From: a virus
Strand: one strand, 5' to 3'
Length of the DNA stretch: 37,917 bases
IMG/VR virus record: IMGVR_UViG_3300044984_001777
Coordinates: 1 to 37,917 of that record
Shown: positions 1 through 6,660 of the stretch, piece after piece
How positions within the stretch are numbered: position 1 is the stretch's first letter
Layout: each line of letters starts with the position of its first letter
Notes under the pieces: model-generated
Database searches by the model: none
Seen by the model: the letters and a program-made list of their open reading frames with translations, nothing else
Told to the model about the DNA's origin: nothing
Translations under genes and position numbers: made by a program

Positions 1-127
1 GAAACGAATGGCGGCAGTTATAGCCGCCGCCGGTCAGGAAGGCATTCGGCAACTGGCCGTTGTCCATGGCTTCAATCTCGCGGCGTGTATAGACCTTGCC
101 CACGCGGTCGAGGCACCATGTCCGCGT
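1..127. repeat. Left copy of 127-bp terminal direct repeat (circular contig overlap)
   Basis: These 127 bases are identical to 37791-37917. Reading frames continue correctly across the join: the minor head protein gene starting at 742 continues in frame into 37790-37642. The length is typical of a k-mer overlap left by an assembler on a circular or circularly permuted molecule. It is therefore better read as an assembly overlap than as a biological terminal repeat, and the unique genome is 37,790 bp. Confidence 0.95.
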
Positions 128-742
128 TCGGCCGTCGACGGGGCCGGTATACAGGAAGGCCTGCTCCGGCCCGAGTGGCTCCGTGGCAATCGCTTCCACC
201 TGCCGCCCCATGATGGACACCTGCGTGTCGAACAGCGTCTGCACCTGGCCGAGTTCCTTGCTCATCACCTCGGCCAGCGTATCGAGAATGCGCGGGCTGG
301 GCGTCGTCGTCAAAATGAACTGCGACACGGCGCGCATCAGGGCCGTTGTCACGTCTTCGGCGGTCCCGAGCAGGTTGCTCTCTGACAGCACCGCCAAGGC
401 CCGCAAGCGTGCGGCGCTGGGGCGCACGAGCTTGGCGGCCCCACGGGCCAGACGAGTCCGCATGACCTCAGCCGCCATCGCTTCAATGGCCGTATTAGAG
501 GCCTCGGTGGCGAAGTCGTCGAACCCGGCGTCCGTCAGCGCTTGCCGAATCTGCCGCCGCAGGGCGATGCCGCGTGCGGCCTGCACGGTGGCCGTGCGGT
601 CACCGGCAATGGCGCGCGCCAGAATCGGTTTCAGCGCCGCGTCAGCCTTCCGCATGATGTCGGCCAGGCTCTGCGCGAAGCCAGCCGAGAGGCGCTCAGC
701 CCGCGCGGCGATGCTGACTCCCGCGCTTTCAGGCGTTGCCAT
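1..742 (-). CDS. Minor head protein, Mu gpF / SPP1 gp7-like (N-terminal part, continues across the join)
   Basis: Head morphogenesis protein of the portal-associated gpF/gp7 class, which sits inside or at the neck of the capsid. I translated the minus frame from the ATG at 742: it is open to base 1 and continues in frame from 37790 to the stop at 37642, about 296 residues in all. The diagnostic region spans the join: YTGPVDGRTRTWC, then VGKVYTRREIE, then a glycine-rich LTGGGYNCRHSF motif, typical of this family (paired Cys and His near the C-terminus). The ATG overlaps the portal stop by 14 nt, giving the usual portal-gpF coupling. The N-terminal two thirds is alanine-rich and helical. Family assignment is firm; the exact role is inferred from family and position. 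Confidence 0.9.
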   Translation of the reverse strand, partial: MATPESAGVSIAARAERLSAGFAQSLADIMRKADAALKPILARAIAGDRTATVQAARGIALRRQIRQALTDAGFDDFATEASNTAIEAMAAEVMRTRLARGAAKLVRPSAARLRALAVLSESNLLGTAEDVTTALMRAVSQFILTTTPSPRILDTLAEVMSKELGQVQTLFDTQVSIMGRQVEAIATEPLGPEQAFLYTGPVDGRTRTWCLDRVGKVYTRREIEAMDNGQLPNAFLTGGGYNCRHSF

Positions 743-2378
743 CGGGCGGCGTCATCTCCTCGTCGTCTTCGTCCTCGATGTCGGTGTCTTGCGTGTCGAG
801 CCGCGCCGTCAGCGCCGTCATGGCGGCAGTGCGACGCTGCGCGGGTGTCTCCACGGGCGTGGCCGTGATGTCGTCATCAATCTGCTGGAGCGTGTCCATA
901 TGGACGTCTGGCAGCACCGCCCGGGCGGCGCGCTTGCGGATTTCGCCGGTGGCCGTCTGGCCGAGGTCCAGCGCCATGGCATCGGCAAACTGCTTGATGA
1001 CCTTTTCCAGATTCAGCGTGTCGAACTGGTCAGGCCAGCGGATGGTCAGTTCGTCGGCCGCTTCCCACCGGTCAGCTGCGTCACCGTAGGCGGCACGATA
1101 GACCAGCCGAGTCACAAACTCGTCTACGCGCTGGAGTTCGTCCGCGAATCCGGCCAACTGCTGGTTGAGGTCTTCGCGTTTGATTTGCCGAGAGTCCGCA
1201 GACTCAGCCCCGCGTCCGTCCGACTCCCACGGCAGCACGCTCAGCCGGTAAATCGTGCGCTGGAGCCGGTCCATGTGGTCGTGGTAGGACTGGACGTTCG
1301 TATTGTCCGGCGACAGCATCTGCGCCGAGTTCGTCGTGAACAGGATATTGCCCGTGCCAGACTGCTGGCCGATGAGTTCCTGCTCCTTCTGCACCCCGCC
1401 AGGCGTCTCGCCAATCGGCACGTTCAGGATTGAGAACGTCTGCTTGCGGAGCAGTTCGCGCGTCTCGCTGATGAGGTTGTAGAGGTCGATGTAGAGTTGC
1501 GGGTCACCCAGCACCGAGCGCCCCACAAACGGCGTCAGCGCGCGGCGGCGGGCATACATCACAAACGCAGGCACCACGCCGAAGTCGTGCGTGCCAGAGG
1601 CAATCTCCTTGCCCGACCGGTTCAGCAGTTTCCAGCCTTCGGCGTCCACTACGCGCACTCGGACGTCCACGCTGTAGGCCGTCGAGGTCTTCGCGTAGCT
1701 TTCTCGCGGCACGGCTTCCAGAAACTTGACGCTCACCAACCGGTTGTTATCGTCCACCAGCCAGTCAATGACGTCGATGGGCGTATACCAGCGCACATAC
1801 GCGCGGCGCGGGTCATCCGGCTGCACGTCGACGTAGCCCCAGAGATGGCCAAACGCGGCGCACGGCCCCCACGCCTCTTTGAGCAGGTCGTTCCAGTTCG
1901 TGCCGTTGCCGTCCGCGTCATTCCAGAACAGCTCAATGGGGCGCTGCACGGCCACCGTCGGCGCGTTCGGCCCGAAAGACCGCTGCGGTTTATTGCGGAA
2001 CAGTGCCCCGCTCAGTTGCTCAATGAGCGTCGACGCGATGTTCTCGTAACGCGCCAGCTTGCGCCGTTCCTTAAGTTTCGGGGACGGCTTCGACGGGTTG
2101 GCGTTGACCTCAAACCGCAGGAGCTGCCCGCCGTCGCCAAACACCGGCGAGGAGTGGTCGAGCCACTCGCGCGGATGGGCAATCAGGTAGGGCTTGGTGT
2201 CGTCGAGAAAGCCCCCCGCGCCTTCGTAGACGTCGAGGAGTTTGACCCAGACGTCGCGCCACCGCAGGTAGAGCGGATGCACGACACCGATAACAGAGGA
2301 CGGCGCACCAAGCGGCGCTGATGCTGGGATAGCCACGGGTTCATTGTGCGTGGCGCAGTGGCCAGAATCAAGGCGCAA
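729..2378 (-). CDS. Portal protein
   Basis: About 549 residues, usual for a portal, the dodecameric ring through which DNA is packaged and the neck attached. It looks like the DUF4055/SPP1-gp6-like portals: an N-terminal HPLYLRWRDVWVKLLDVYEG segment, a central SVLGDPQLYIDLYNLISETR region, a long helical segment and an acidic C-terminus. It is followed immediately by the gpF-like gene. The start is uncertain. The longest frame begins with TTG at 2378, inside the 3' arm of an inverted repeat and without a good ribosome binding site. An in-frame GTG 14 codons later, or one just before HPLY, is also possible. The methyltransferase and HTH genes separate the portal from the terminase, which is not the usual direct adjacency. 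Confidence 0.88.
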   Translation of the reverse strand: MRLDSGHCATHNEPVAIPASAPLGAPSSVIGVVHPLYLRWRDVWVKLLDVYEGAGGFLDDTKPYLIAHPREWLDHSSPVFGDGGQLLRFEVNANPSKPSPKLKERRKLARYENIASTLIEQLSGALFRNKPQRSFGPNAPTVAVQRPIELFWNDADGNGTNWNDLLKEAWGPCAAFGHLWGYVDVQPDDPRRAYVRWYTPIDVIDWLVDDNNRLVSVKFLEAVPRESYAKTSTAYSVDVRVRVVDAEGWKLLNRSGKEIASGTHDFGVVPAFVMYARRRALTPFVGRSVLGDPQLYIDLYNLISETRELLRKQTFSILNVPIGETPGGVQKEQELIGQQSGTGNILFTTNSAQMLSPDNTNVQSYHDHMDRLQRTIYRLSVLPWESDGRGAESADSRQIKREDLNQQLAGFADELQRVDEFVTRLVYRAAYGDAADRWEAADELTIRWPDQFDTLNLEKVIKQFADAMALDLGQTATGEIRKRAARAVLPDVHMDTLQQIDDDITATPVETPAQRRTAAMTALTARLDTQDTDIEDEDDEEMTPPDGNA

Positions 2379-2399
2379 CCCCTAGATTATGGGTTGCGC
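2373..2399 (-). promoter_or_regulatory. Perfect 9-bp inverted repeat at HTH-portal junction
   Basis: GCGCAACCC and GGGTTGCGC (2373-2381 and 2391-2399) form a perfect 9-bp stem with a 9-nt loop. The loop holds the TAA stop of the small HTH gene, and one arm holds the possible TTG start of the portal gene. No T-run follows, so it is a poor intrinsic terminator. A translational hairpin or an operator for the adjacent HTH protein are both possible. Confidence 0.6.
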
Positions 2400-2623
2400 G
2401 GCGTCAATGTGACCACAAACTGACAGCCTAGCCCTTCTGCAATCTGCACCAGCACCGACAGGCGCGTGTTTTTGAGGGTCATGACGCGCCCGACTGTGTT
2501 CTCGCAGACCCCGGCCAACGCGGCCACTTGCGCGTAGGACATCCGTCGTTCGCGGATGATGGCGTCAATCTGCGAGGCAATCGACTCGCAGACTTCTTCC
2601 GTGGCGCGCTGCATCAGTGGCAT
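2387..2623 (-). CDS. Small XRE/Cro-type helix-turn-helix regulator
   Basis: A 78-residue protein, about the size of one Cro/CI-type DNA-binding domain. The HTH is visible as SYAQVAALAGVCENTVGRVM (about residues 29-48), followed by a helix and the usual VLVQIAEGLGCQF segment. The ATG at 2623 has GAGG about 10 nt upstream and overlaps the methyltransferase stop by 10 nt; an ATG at 2614 in a TGATG overlap is an alternative. Its position just after a DNA methyltransferase recalls controller proteins of restriction-modification loci, but no restriction enzyme is seen here. It could instead regulate packaging or head genes. The perfect inverted repeat at its 3' end is a candidate binding site. Confidence 0.8.
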   Translation of the reverse strand: MPLMQRATEEVCESIASQIDAIIRERRMSYAQVAALAGVCENTVGRVMTLKNTRLSVLVQIAEGLGCQFVVTLTPRNP

Positions 2624-3957
2624 GGTGTAGTGGCCTCATTTGGCCAGAGGGTCGGTTGTGCGGGCGGGTCGTTTTGCGTGGGCGTCGTGCCATCAATCCG
2701 CGCCTGCGCCAGCGCGGCATATCCGGCGTCCTGTTCAATGCCGAGAAACCGAATCCGTTCGAGCTTCGCGGCGACGCCAGTGGAGCCGCTGCCAGCAAAT
2801 GGGTCAAGCACCAGCCCTCCCGGTGGCGTCACCAGCCGCACCAGATGCCGCATCAGCGCGATCGGTTTCACGGTCGGGTGGTGATTCCGCCCGGCCGCAG
2901 TGCGCCCGGCTCCGGCCCTTGGATTGTCCATCCCTGCGCTTCCGGCCGCGCGGCCGACGCGATCCTCGGCAGAGACTTCCGGAGCGTCGTCCGACAGGCC
3001 GAACTCGCGATCGGCCCTGCTCGCCTTTGCACAGTAGAAAAACCGCGCCGCGCTCTCAGATGTTCCCGAATCTGACTGCGGGAACATCGCCGTCACAGCC
3101 TCGCTGCCGTCGTGGATCAGATTGGCGGGCCAGCGGTTGCCATCGACGCGCCCTGCGTCGATGTTGATCCCACCAGTCCCATACGCAAGCACGGTCTCGG
3201 CCACCGTCCCGACGATCGGCTTCCGCGCCAGCACTGCCGGTTCGTGTGCGGGCTTCAGCGCCGTCCCCCATCCGGCCCACTGGCGAGCCTCGTCGGTCGC
3301 AGGGGCTGTCAGGTCATATACTCCCGTTGGAGTGCCTCCACCGTAATTCACTACGCCTTCCTTGCGATCCAGTCGCCAGTTTTGCCCGACCACCTCGCGC
3401 GCGGCTTCGTTCATGCTCTCAAACGGAAGCCCAAATGCGTCCTTGATCGTATTAAATTGATCGACCGTAGGAAGATTAAATCCAAGCTCCCAATTAGCTA
3501 CACACCCAGTAAGCCCGCCAGATCGACTTGGAAATAATGCAGCGACTGCCTTCTGCGTGATACCACGAGATTCTCTCCAAGCGCGGAACCACGGCCCAAA
3601 CCATGCAATCTGCGATCCGCCCCGTCGGTCAATTGCCTTACTGATATCCAGCGATTTCGGGAACCCTGAACCATACAGCCACAACACCTGGTCGCGGATC
3701 TGGAAGCCCACATCCTCGACCGCGCACGCCAGCCGGTGATACGTGCGGCTCCCGCCGAAGGCGATCAGGTGCCCGCCCGGTTTCAGCACGCGCAGGCACT
3801 CGCGCCAGACGGTCACATCGTAGGCAATGCCGGATGAATCCCACGCCTTGCCCATGAAGCCCAGCTCATAGGGCGGGTCGCAGATTACCGCGTCCACTGA
3901 TGCGTCTGCAATGCCGCGCAGCACCTCCCGGCAATCGCCGTGCGTCACTGACCACAT
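2614..3957 (-). CDS. DNA methyltransferase (N4-cytosine/N6-adenine, beta-type order) with internal HTH domain
   Basis: S-adenosylmethionine-dependent DNA methyltransferase of about 447 residues, acting on DNA bases. The catalytic DPPY motif is at about 27-30 and the SAM-binding DPFAGSGSTG motif at about 385-394, so the order is catalytic, target-recognition, SAM (beta group). The middle region carries an apparent XRE-type HTH (about residues 120-178; RESRGITQKAVAALF, then WELGFNLPTVDQF), encoded by DNA clearly poorer in GC than its flanks. I chose the ATG at 3957, which begins MWSVTHGD, 2 nt after the preceding stop; a GTG at 3966 is possible. No cognate restriction gene is nearby, so it is probably an orphan methylase protecting phage DNA or altering host regulation. 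Base and site specificity cannot be read from the sequence. Confidence 0.9.
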   Translation of the reverse strand: MWSVTHGDCREVLRGIADASVDAVICDPPYELGFMGKAWDSSGIAYDVTVWRECLRVLKPGGHLIAFGGSRTYHRLACAVEDVGFQIRDQVLWLYGSGFPKSLDISKAIDRRGGSQIAWFGPWFRAWRESRGITQKAVAALFPSRSGGLTGCVANWELGFNLPTVDQFNTIKDAFGLPFESMNEAAREVVGQNWRLDRKEGVVNYGGGTPTGVYDLTAPATDEARQWAGWGTALKPAHEPAVLARKPIVGTVAETVLAYGTGGINIDAGRVDGNRWPANLIHDGSEAVTAMFPQSDSGTSESAARFFYCAKASRADREFGLSDDAPEVSAEDRVGRAAGSAGMDNPRAGAGRTAAGRNHHPTVKPIALMRHLVRLVTPPGGLVLDPFAGSGSTGVAAKLERIRFLGIEQDAGYAALAQARIDGTTPTQNDPPAQPTLWPNEATTPCH

Positions 3958-3959
3958 AC

Positions 3960-4250
3960 TCACCACTTCACACGGTTAGACCAGTACGCCGCGCTCATTT
4001 TCCCTTTGGCGATGTTCTCGGCATGGCGCGCGCGGAAGGCCTCACGACGCTCACGGTCTGCGGCCGACTCGCCTTCGCGGCGCGGTGACCCTTTCACGCC
4101 CTGTTGGCCGAAGCGGATCGTTTTGACCTCGCCGTCTTCCTTGGCCACCACCACGTGAGACTTCGTCGGATGCGACGGCGTGCGCTTCGGCTGGTTGTAG
4201 TCTTCCAGCCCCAATCGGGTCAGGCGCGGGTCTTTCGCTTTCTTGGCCAT
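3960..4250 (-). CDS. Conserved phage protein with RFG...SAAYWSNRVKW C-terminus
   Basis: A 96-residue, highly charged protein. The ATG at 4250 has a strong AGGTGA ribosome binding site 5-6 nt upstream, so I rejected the longer in-frame extension. A basic N-terminus (MAKKAKDPR) is followed by VKTIRFGQQGVKGSPRR and the end segment REAFRARHAENIAKGKMSAA, then YWSNRVKW. I recall this pattern (RFG, then SR..F.ARH, then ARYWS..W) from small proteins of unknown function in many phages. In those relatives the region often carries cysteines, which are absent here. It lies between the terminase operon and the methyltransferase, so a packaging-related role is possible but unproven. Confidence 0.75.
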   Translation of the reverse strand: MAKKAKDPRLTRLGLEDYNQPKRTPSHPTKSHVVVAKEDGEVKTIRFGQQGVKGSPRREGESAADRERREAFRARHAENIAKGKMSAAYWSNRVKW

Positions 4251-4254
4251 TGGT

Positions 4255-4479
4255 TCACCTCTGCGTCGTGGTCGTGCGTTGAAACGGCACCACGTTGTCT
4301 GGCACGTGGCGTGTGGCCCAGTAGGTCTGCAAGACAATCCCCGCGTTCATGCCGTAGAACGTGGCCACCGCCCACGCCCACCACGGCCCGAGGCCCAGCC
4401 CGACAATAAAGCCGACGCCGAGCGCCAGATAGGCGGCCATCTGCGCCAGCACGGCCCAGCCGCTGCGCCTCACAGCCAT
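4255..4479 (-). CDS. Small membrane protein
   Basis: A 74-residue protein with two likely transmembrane segments: AVLAQMAAYLALGVGFIVGL, and WWAWAVATFYGMNAGIVLQT. The basic N-terminus (MAVRRSG) suggests the start lies on the cytoplasmic side. The ATG at 4479 overlaps the TerL stop by 10 nt and has a G-rich stretch upstream. It could be an accessory lysis or superinfection-exclusion protein, but nothing in the sequence proves either. Its position between TerL and the RFG protein is unusual for a holin, and a holin-like gene is present elsewhere (22209-22571). Confidence 0.65.
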   Translation of the reverse strand: MAVRRSGWAVLAQMAAYLALGVGFIVGLGLGPWWAWAVATFYGMNAGIVLQTYWATRHVPDNVVPFQRTTTTQR

Positions 4480-5741
4480 GACACGTGCCCCATGCCCACG
4501 CCGCCACGGGCCACGGGAGGCCATGCCTGGTGAATCCAGTAGCCGAGCGCGTCTGAGATGTGGGTCAGCATGGGGTTGCTCCGCTTGTCAAGGTCACCCG
4601 CGTCAGTATAAACCACTTGCTCTAGGTCGCTGATGAGATGCTCGCAGGACGGGTCCACCGTCAGCCGTGCCGCCCCGCTGGCCGTCTGGCACCGCGCGTT
4701 GACGGCCTCCACGCGGTCTTTCACGTGCGGGGCCACCTTGGGAATGTAGAAGCTGCCCCCGCCGAAGACCTCACGCAGCACCGCATGGTCAGACGGGCCA
4801 GTCGTCTTCCCTGCCCGTCCCGCCGGATCGCCGTAGACCTGCACGGCCCCGCGGTAGCCCGCCTCGGCCAGCAGGTCACGCGCACGGGACGCCGCCGCGC
4901 GGGTCGCCTCGCCCCCGGCACTCGTAATCCAGACTTCTCTCCAGACGCGGGCCTCGTCACCGATGCGCTGGCAGATGAGCGCGGTGGCAGGCTGGATGTT
5001 GAAGTCGAACGTGACCGCCACGGGTGCCCCAGGCTCCAGCGTGACTGGGCGCACGTGCTGGCCCCGCACGAAGGCATAGTAGGCGCGGCCAGACAGCGCC
5101 TCAAACGAGGCTTCGAACTCCTGCCGGAACGCGCGCGCGTCCATCTGCTGGCGCATCTCTTCAAGCAATTCGCGCGGGATGTGCGGCGCATCGGCCGTGC
5201 GGAACTGCCACGAGGCCCAGCTGGCCCACCGCTGGTCGGTGGACTGGCCCCGCGCGTAGAGCTGGTAGAGATGGTTGAAGTGCTTCGGCGTGCCCGTAAA
5301 CAGCGCCGTGCCGCGCGTGGTCAGCAGCATGGGCTGCACCACCTCTTCCCAGATGGCCAGCCCGTCGCGCCAGTCTTGGAACTCGTCCATGATGGCCTTC
5401 CGCAAGCCCCTGCCACGCAACCGGTCGGGATGCTCGGCCGACTTGCACGCCACGCGGCAGCCCCAGTGCGTCCACAGTTCCATACGCGATTCGTTCGGGT
5501 CACGCGCCAACCAGTGCCGCGGCACAATGGCCCGTAGCGGCTCCCACATGAGGTCACGCGCCATGTCGTAGGTGGGCGCGATATACCAGAGGGTGCCCGG
5601 TGTGCCCATCTCGCGGAGCGTCTCAGCCTTGCACAGTTCCGTCTTGCCCCAACGTCGGCCGCTGACCAGCACGCGGTAAGCGGCGTCGGAGTCGAAGACC
5701 TGCGCCTGCCCCGGATGCAGGCTGAGGTCAGCCGTCGCCAC
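4470..5741 (-). CDS. terL: Terminase large subunit
   Basis: ATPase-nuclease motor that packages phage DNA through the portal. With the GTG start at 5741 it is 423 residues, normal for TerL. Walker A is GRRWGKTE (about 28-35), Walker B IMDE (about 117-120), and the coupling motif LFTGTPK is at about 147-153. The RNase H-like nuclease shows VTFDFN (Asp about 246), YGDPAG (Asp about 305) and HISDALGYW (Asp about 397). The frame is open further upstream but overlaps TerS almost completely, so that extension is spurious. The GTG overlaps the TerS stop by 14 nt, the same length as the portal-gpF overlap. It belongs to the Terminase_6-like group; the packaging type (cos or headful) cannot be decided here. 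Confidence 0.95.
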   Translation of the reverse strand: MATADLSLHPGQAQVFDSDAAYRVLVSGRRWGKTELCKAETLREMGTPGTLWYIAPTYDMARDLMWEPLRAIVPRHWLARDPNESRMELWTHWGCRVACKSAEHPDRLRGRGLRKAIMDEFQDWRDGLAIWEEVVQPMLLTTRGTALFTGTPKHFNHLYQLYARGQSTDQRWASWASWQFRTADAPHIPRELLEEMRQQMDARAFRQEFEASFEALSGRAYYAFVRGQHVRPVTLEPGAPVAVTFDFNIQPATALICQRIGDEARVWREVWITSAGGEATRAAASRARDLLAEAGYRGAVQVYGDPAGRAGKTTGPSDHAVLREVFGGGSFYIPKVAPHVKDRVEAVNARCQTASGAARLTVDPSCEHLISDLEQVVYTDAGDLDKRSNPMLTHISDALGYWIHQAWPPVARGGVGMGHVSWL

Positions 5742-6183
5742 GGTCAATGCGGAGCGTGAAGACTGGCGCGTCTCCGAGGATTTCCTGCTTGTCCGGGGCG
5801 TCAAGGCCCAGATACTTGGCGCGGCGCTCCTGCACGCGCAGCAGCGTGGCAATCGCGGCCGTATCGCCCTCAGCCGCCTTCGGCCATAGCGCGGAGACGT
5901 AGTCGTCCAGCCGCCGCAGTTCAAGGTCGCGCACGGCTTCGGCGTCCTCCGCGGTGATGGTGCGGAGGGCCGAGAGTTCCGCTTGCACGTCGGCATACGC
6001 CACTTCGACCGAGACACCGAGCCGTTTGCCAATCTGCCGATACGTCAGCCCTTCGCGCCGCAAGCTCAGAGCCTGCGCGCGGCGCTCGACAATCTGCGTC
6101 TCCTCGGCCGTGTGCGGCGGGCGGCGCTTGTCGCTTTTCGTTTTCGCCTTGCGATACGGCGCGATGGGCTTGGTCACCGGCAT
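5728..6183 (-). CDS. terS: Terminase small subunit
   Basis: 151-residue DNA-recognition subunit of the packaging terminase, directly upstream of and overlapping TerL. A basic N-terminus (KPIAPYRKAKTKSDKRRPP) precedes a helix-turn-helix, EGLTYRQIGKRLGVSVEVAY (about 44-63), then helical oligomerisation segments and a short C-terminal DKQEILGDAPVFTLRID tail of the kind seen in many small terminases. The ATG at 6183 has only a weak GAG upstream and lies 5 nt after the previous stop. Function is assigned from the HTH, size and place before TerL. Confidence 0.85.
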   Translation of the reverse strand: MPVTKPIAPYRKAKTKSDKRRPPHTAEETQIVERRAQALSLRREGLTYRQIGKRLGVSVEVAYADVQAELSALRTITAEDAEAVRDLELRRLDDYVSALWPKAAEGDTAAIATLLRVQERRAKYLGLDAPDKQEILGDAPVFTLRIDRGDG

Positions 6184-6188
6184 GCGGT

Positions 6189-6392
6189 CTACTCGGCGGG
6201 GGCCGTCTCCGTCTCCACCACCGTCTCGGTGGCGTCATCCATCGTGTAGGTCTTGGCCGGGTCCAGCCCCGCCTCACGTAGCGCGGTGTCGAAGGCGTGC
6301 TTTGTCTGCGCGGCCAGCACTTCCAGCTTCATCTGGGCGTTCTGATGCTGCACGACCGCCGCCTTGAGTTTCCAGTAATTCGTGACGCGCAT
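6189..6392 (-). CDS. Small hypothetical protein downstream of tail fibre
   Basis: 67 residues. A helical N-terminal half (KLKAAVVQHQNAQMKLEVLA) is followed by an acidic, threonine-rich tail (TMDDATETVVETETAPAE). The ATG at 6392 overlaps the previous stop as TAATG. No known family is recognised. Its place between the fibre companion and TerS and the coiled-coil look suggest a fibre-assembly helper, but this is only a guess. Confidence 0.6.
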   Translation of the reverse strand: MRVTNYWKLKAAVVQHQNAQMKLEVLAAQTKHAFDTALREAGLDPAKTYTMDDATETVVETETAPAE

Positions 6393-6649
6393 TATTCCTC
6401 CACGTCCGGCGGGGCAGGCGGGGCCACGGGCAGGGCCACCGGGATGCCCGTCTGGGCCTCAATCATGGGCAACATCTGGTTCACGTAGGCCAGCACGTTG
6501 GCGACCACCGCCGGGTCGTCGACCGTGTAGCCACGGCTGCCCACGACGCCCAGCACGTCGTCTTCAATGTTGATGGTGTAGTTCAGAACCGTCGTGCCAT
6601 CCAGCCGAAACTGGGCCGCGGCCTGGAGCAAGGTGCCTGTGAGTGCCAT
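6392..6649 (-). CDS. Small hypothetical protein next to tail fibre
   Basis: 85 residues, starting at the ATG at 6649, 11 nt after the fibre stop. The N-terminal part looks like a short beta-rich domain (GTTVLNYTINIEDDVLG), then a helical segment (ANVLAYVNQMLPMIEAQTG) and a proline-rich acidic end (PVALPVAPPAPPDVEE). No family is recognised. Translational coupling with the neighbours on both sides suggests one transcription unit with the fibre genes. Confidence 0.6.
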   Translation of the reverse strand: MALTGTLLQAAAQFRLDGTTVLNYTINIEDDVLGVVGSRGYTVDDPAVVANVLAYVNQMLPMIEAQTGIPVALPVAPPAPPDVEE

Positions 6650-6660
6650 GGGTCTCTCCG

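Noticed and set aside
1-127. Biological direct terminal repeat
   Set aside because: Length equals a common assembler k-mer and a gene reads through the join; assembly overlap is the simpler explanation.
96-1433. Long plus-strand ORF (445 codons) opposite portal and gpF genes
   Set aside because: Arg/Pro/Cys/Ser-rich, no domain, exactly antisense to strongly recognised minus-strand genes; a GC-rich shadow.
2373-2399. Intrinsic terminator before the portal gene
   Set aside because: The stem is perfect but no T-run follows, and portal expression would need another promoter that is not visible.
5742-6032. Upstream extension of the TerL frame
   Set aside because: It overlaps TerS nearly fully and is Arg/Ser/Thr-rich without family match; the GTG at 5741 gives normal TerL length.
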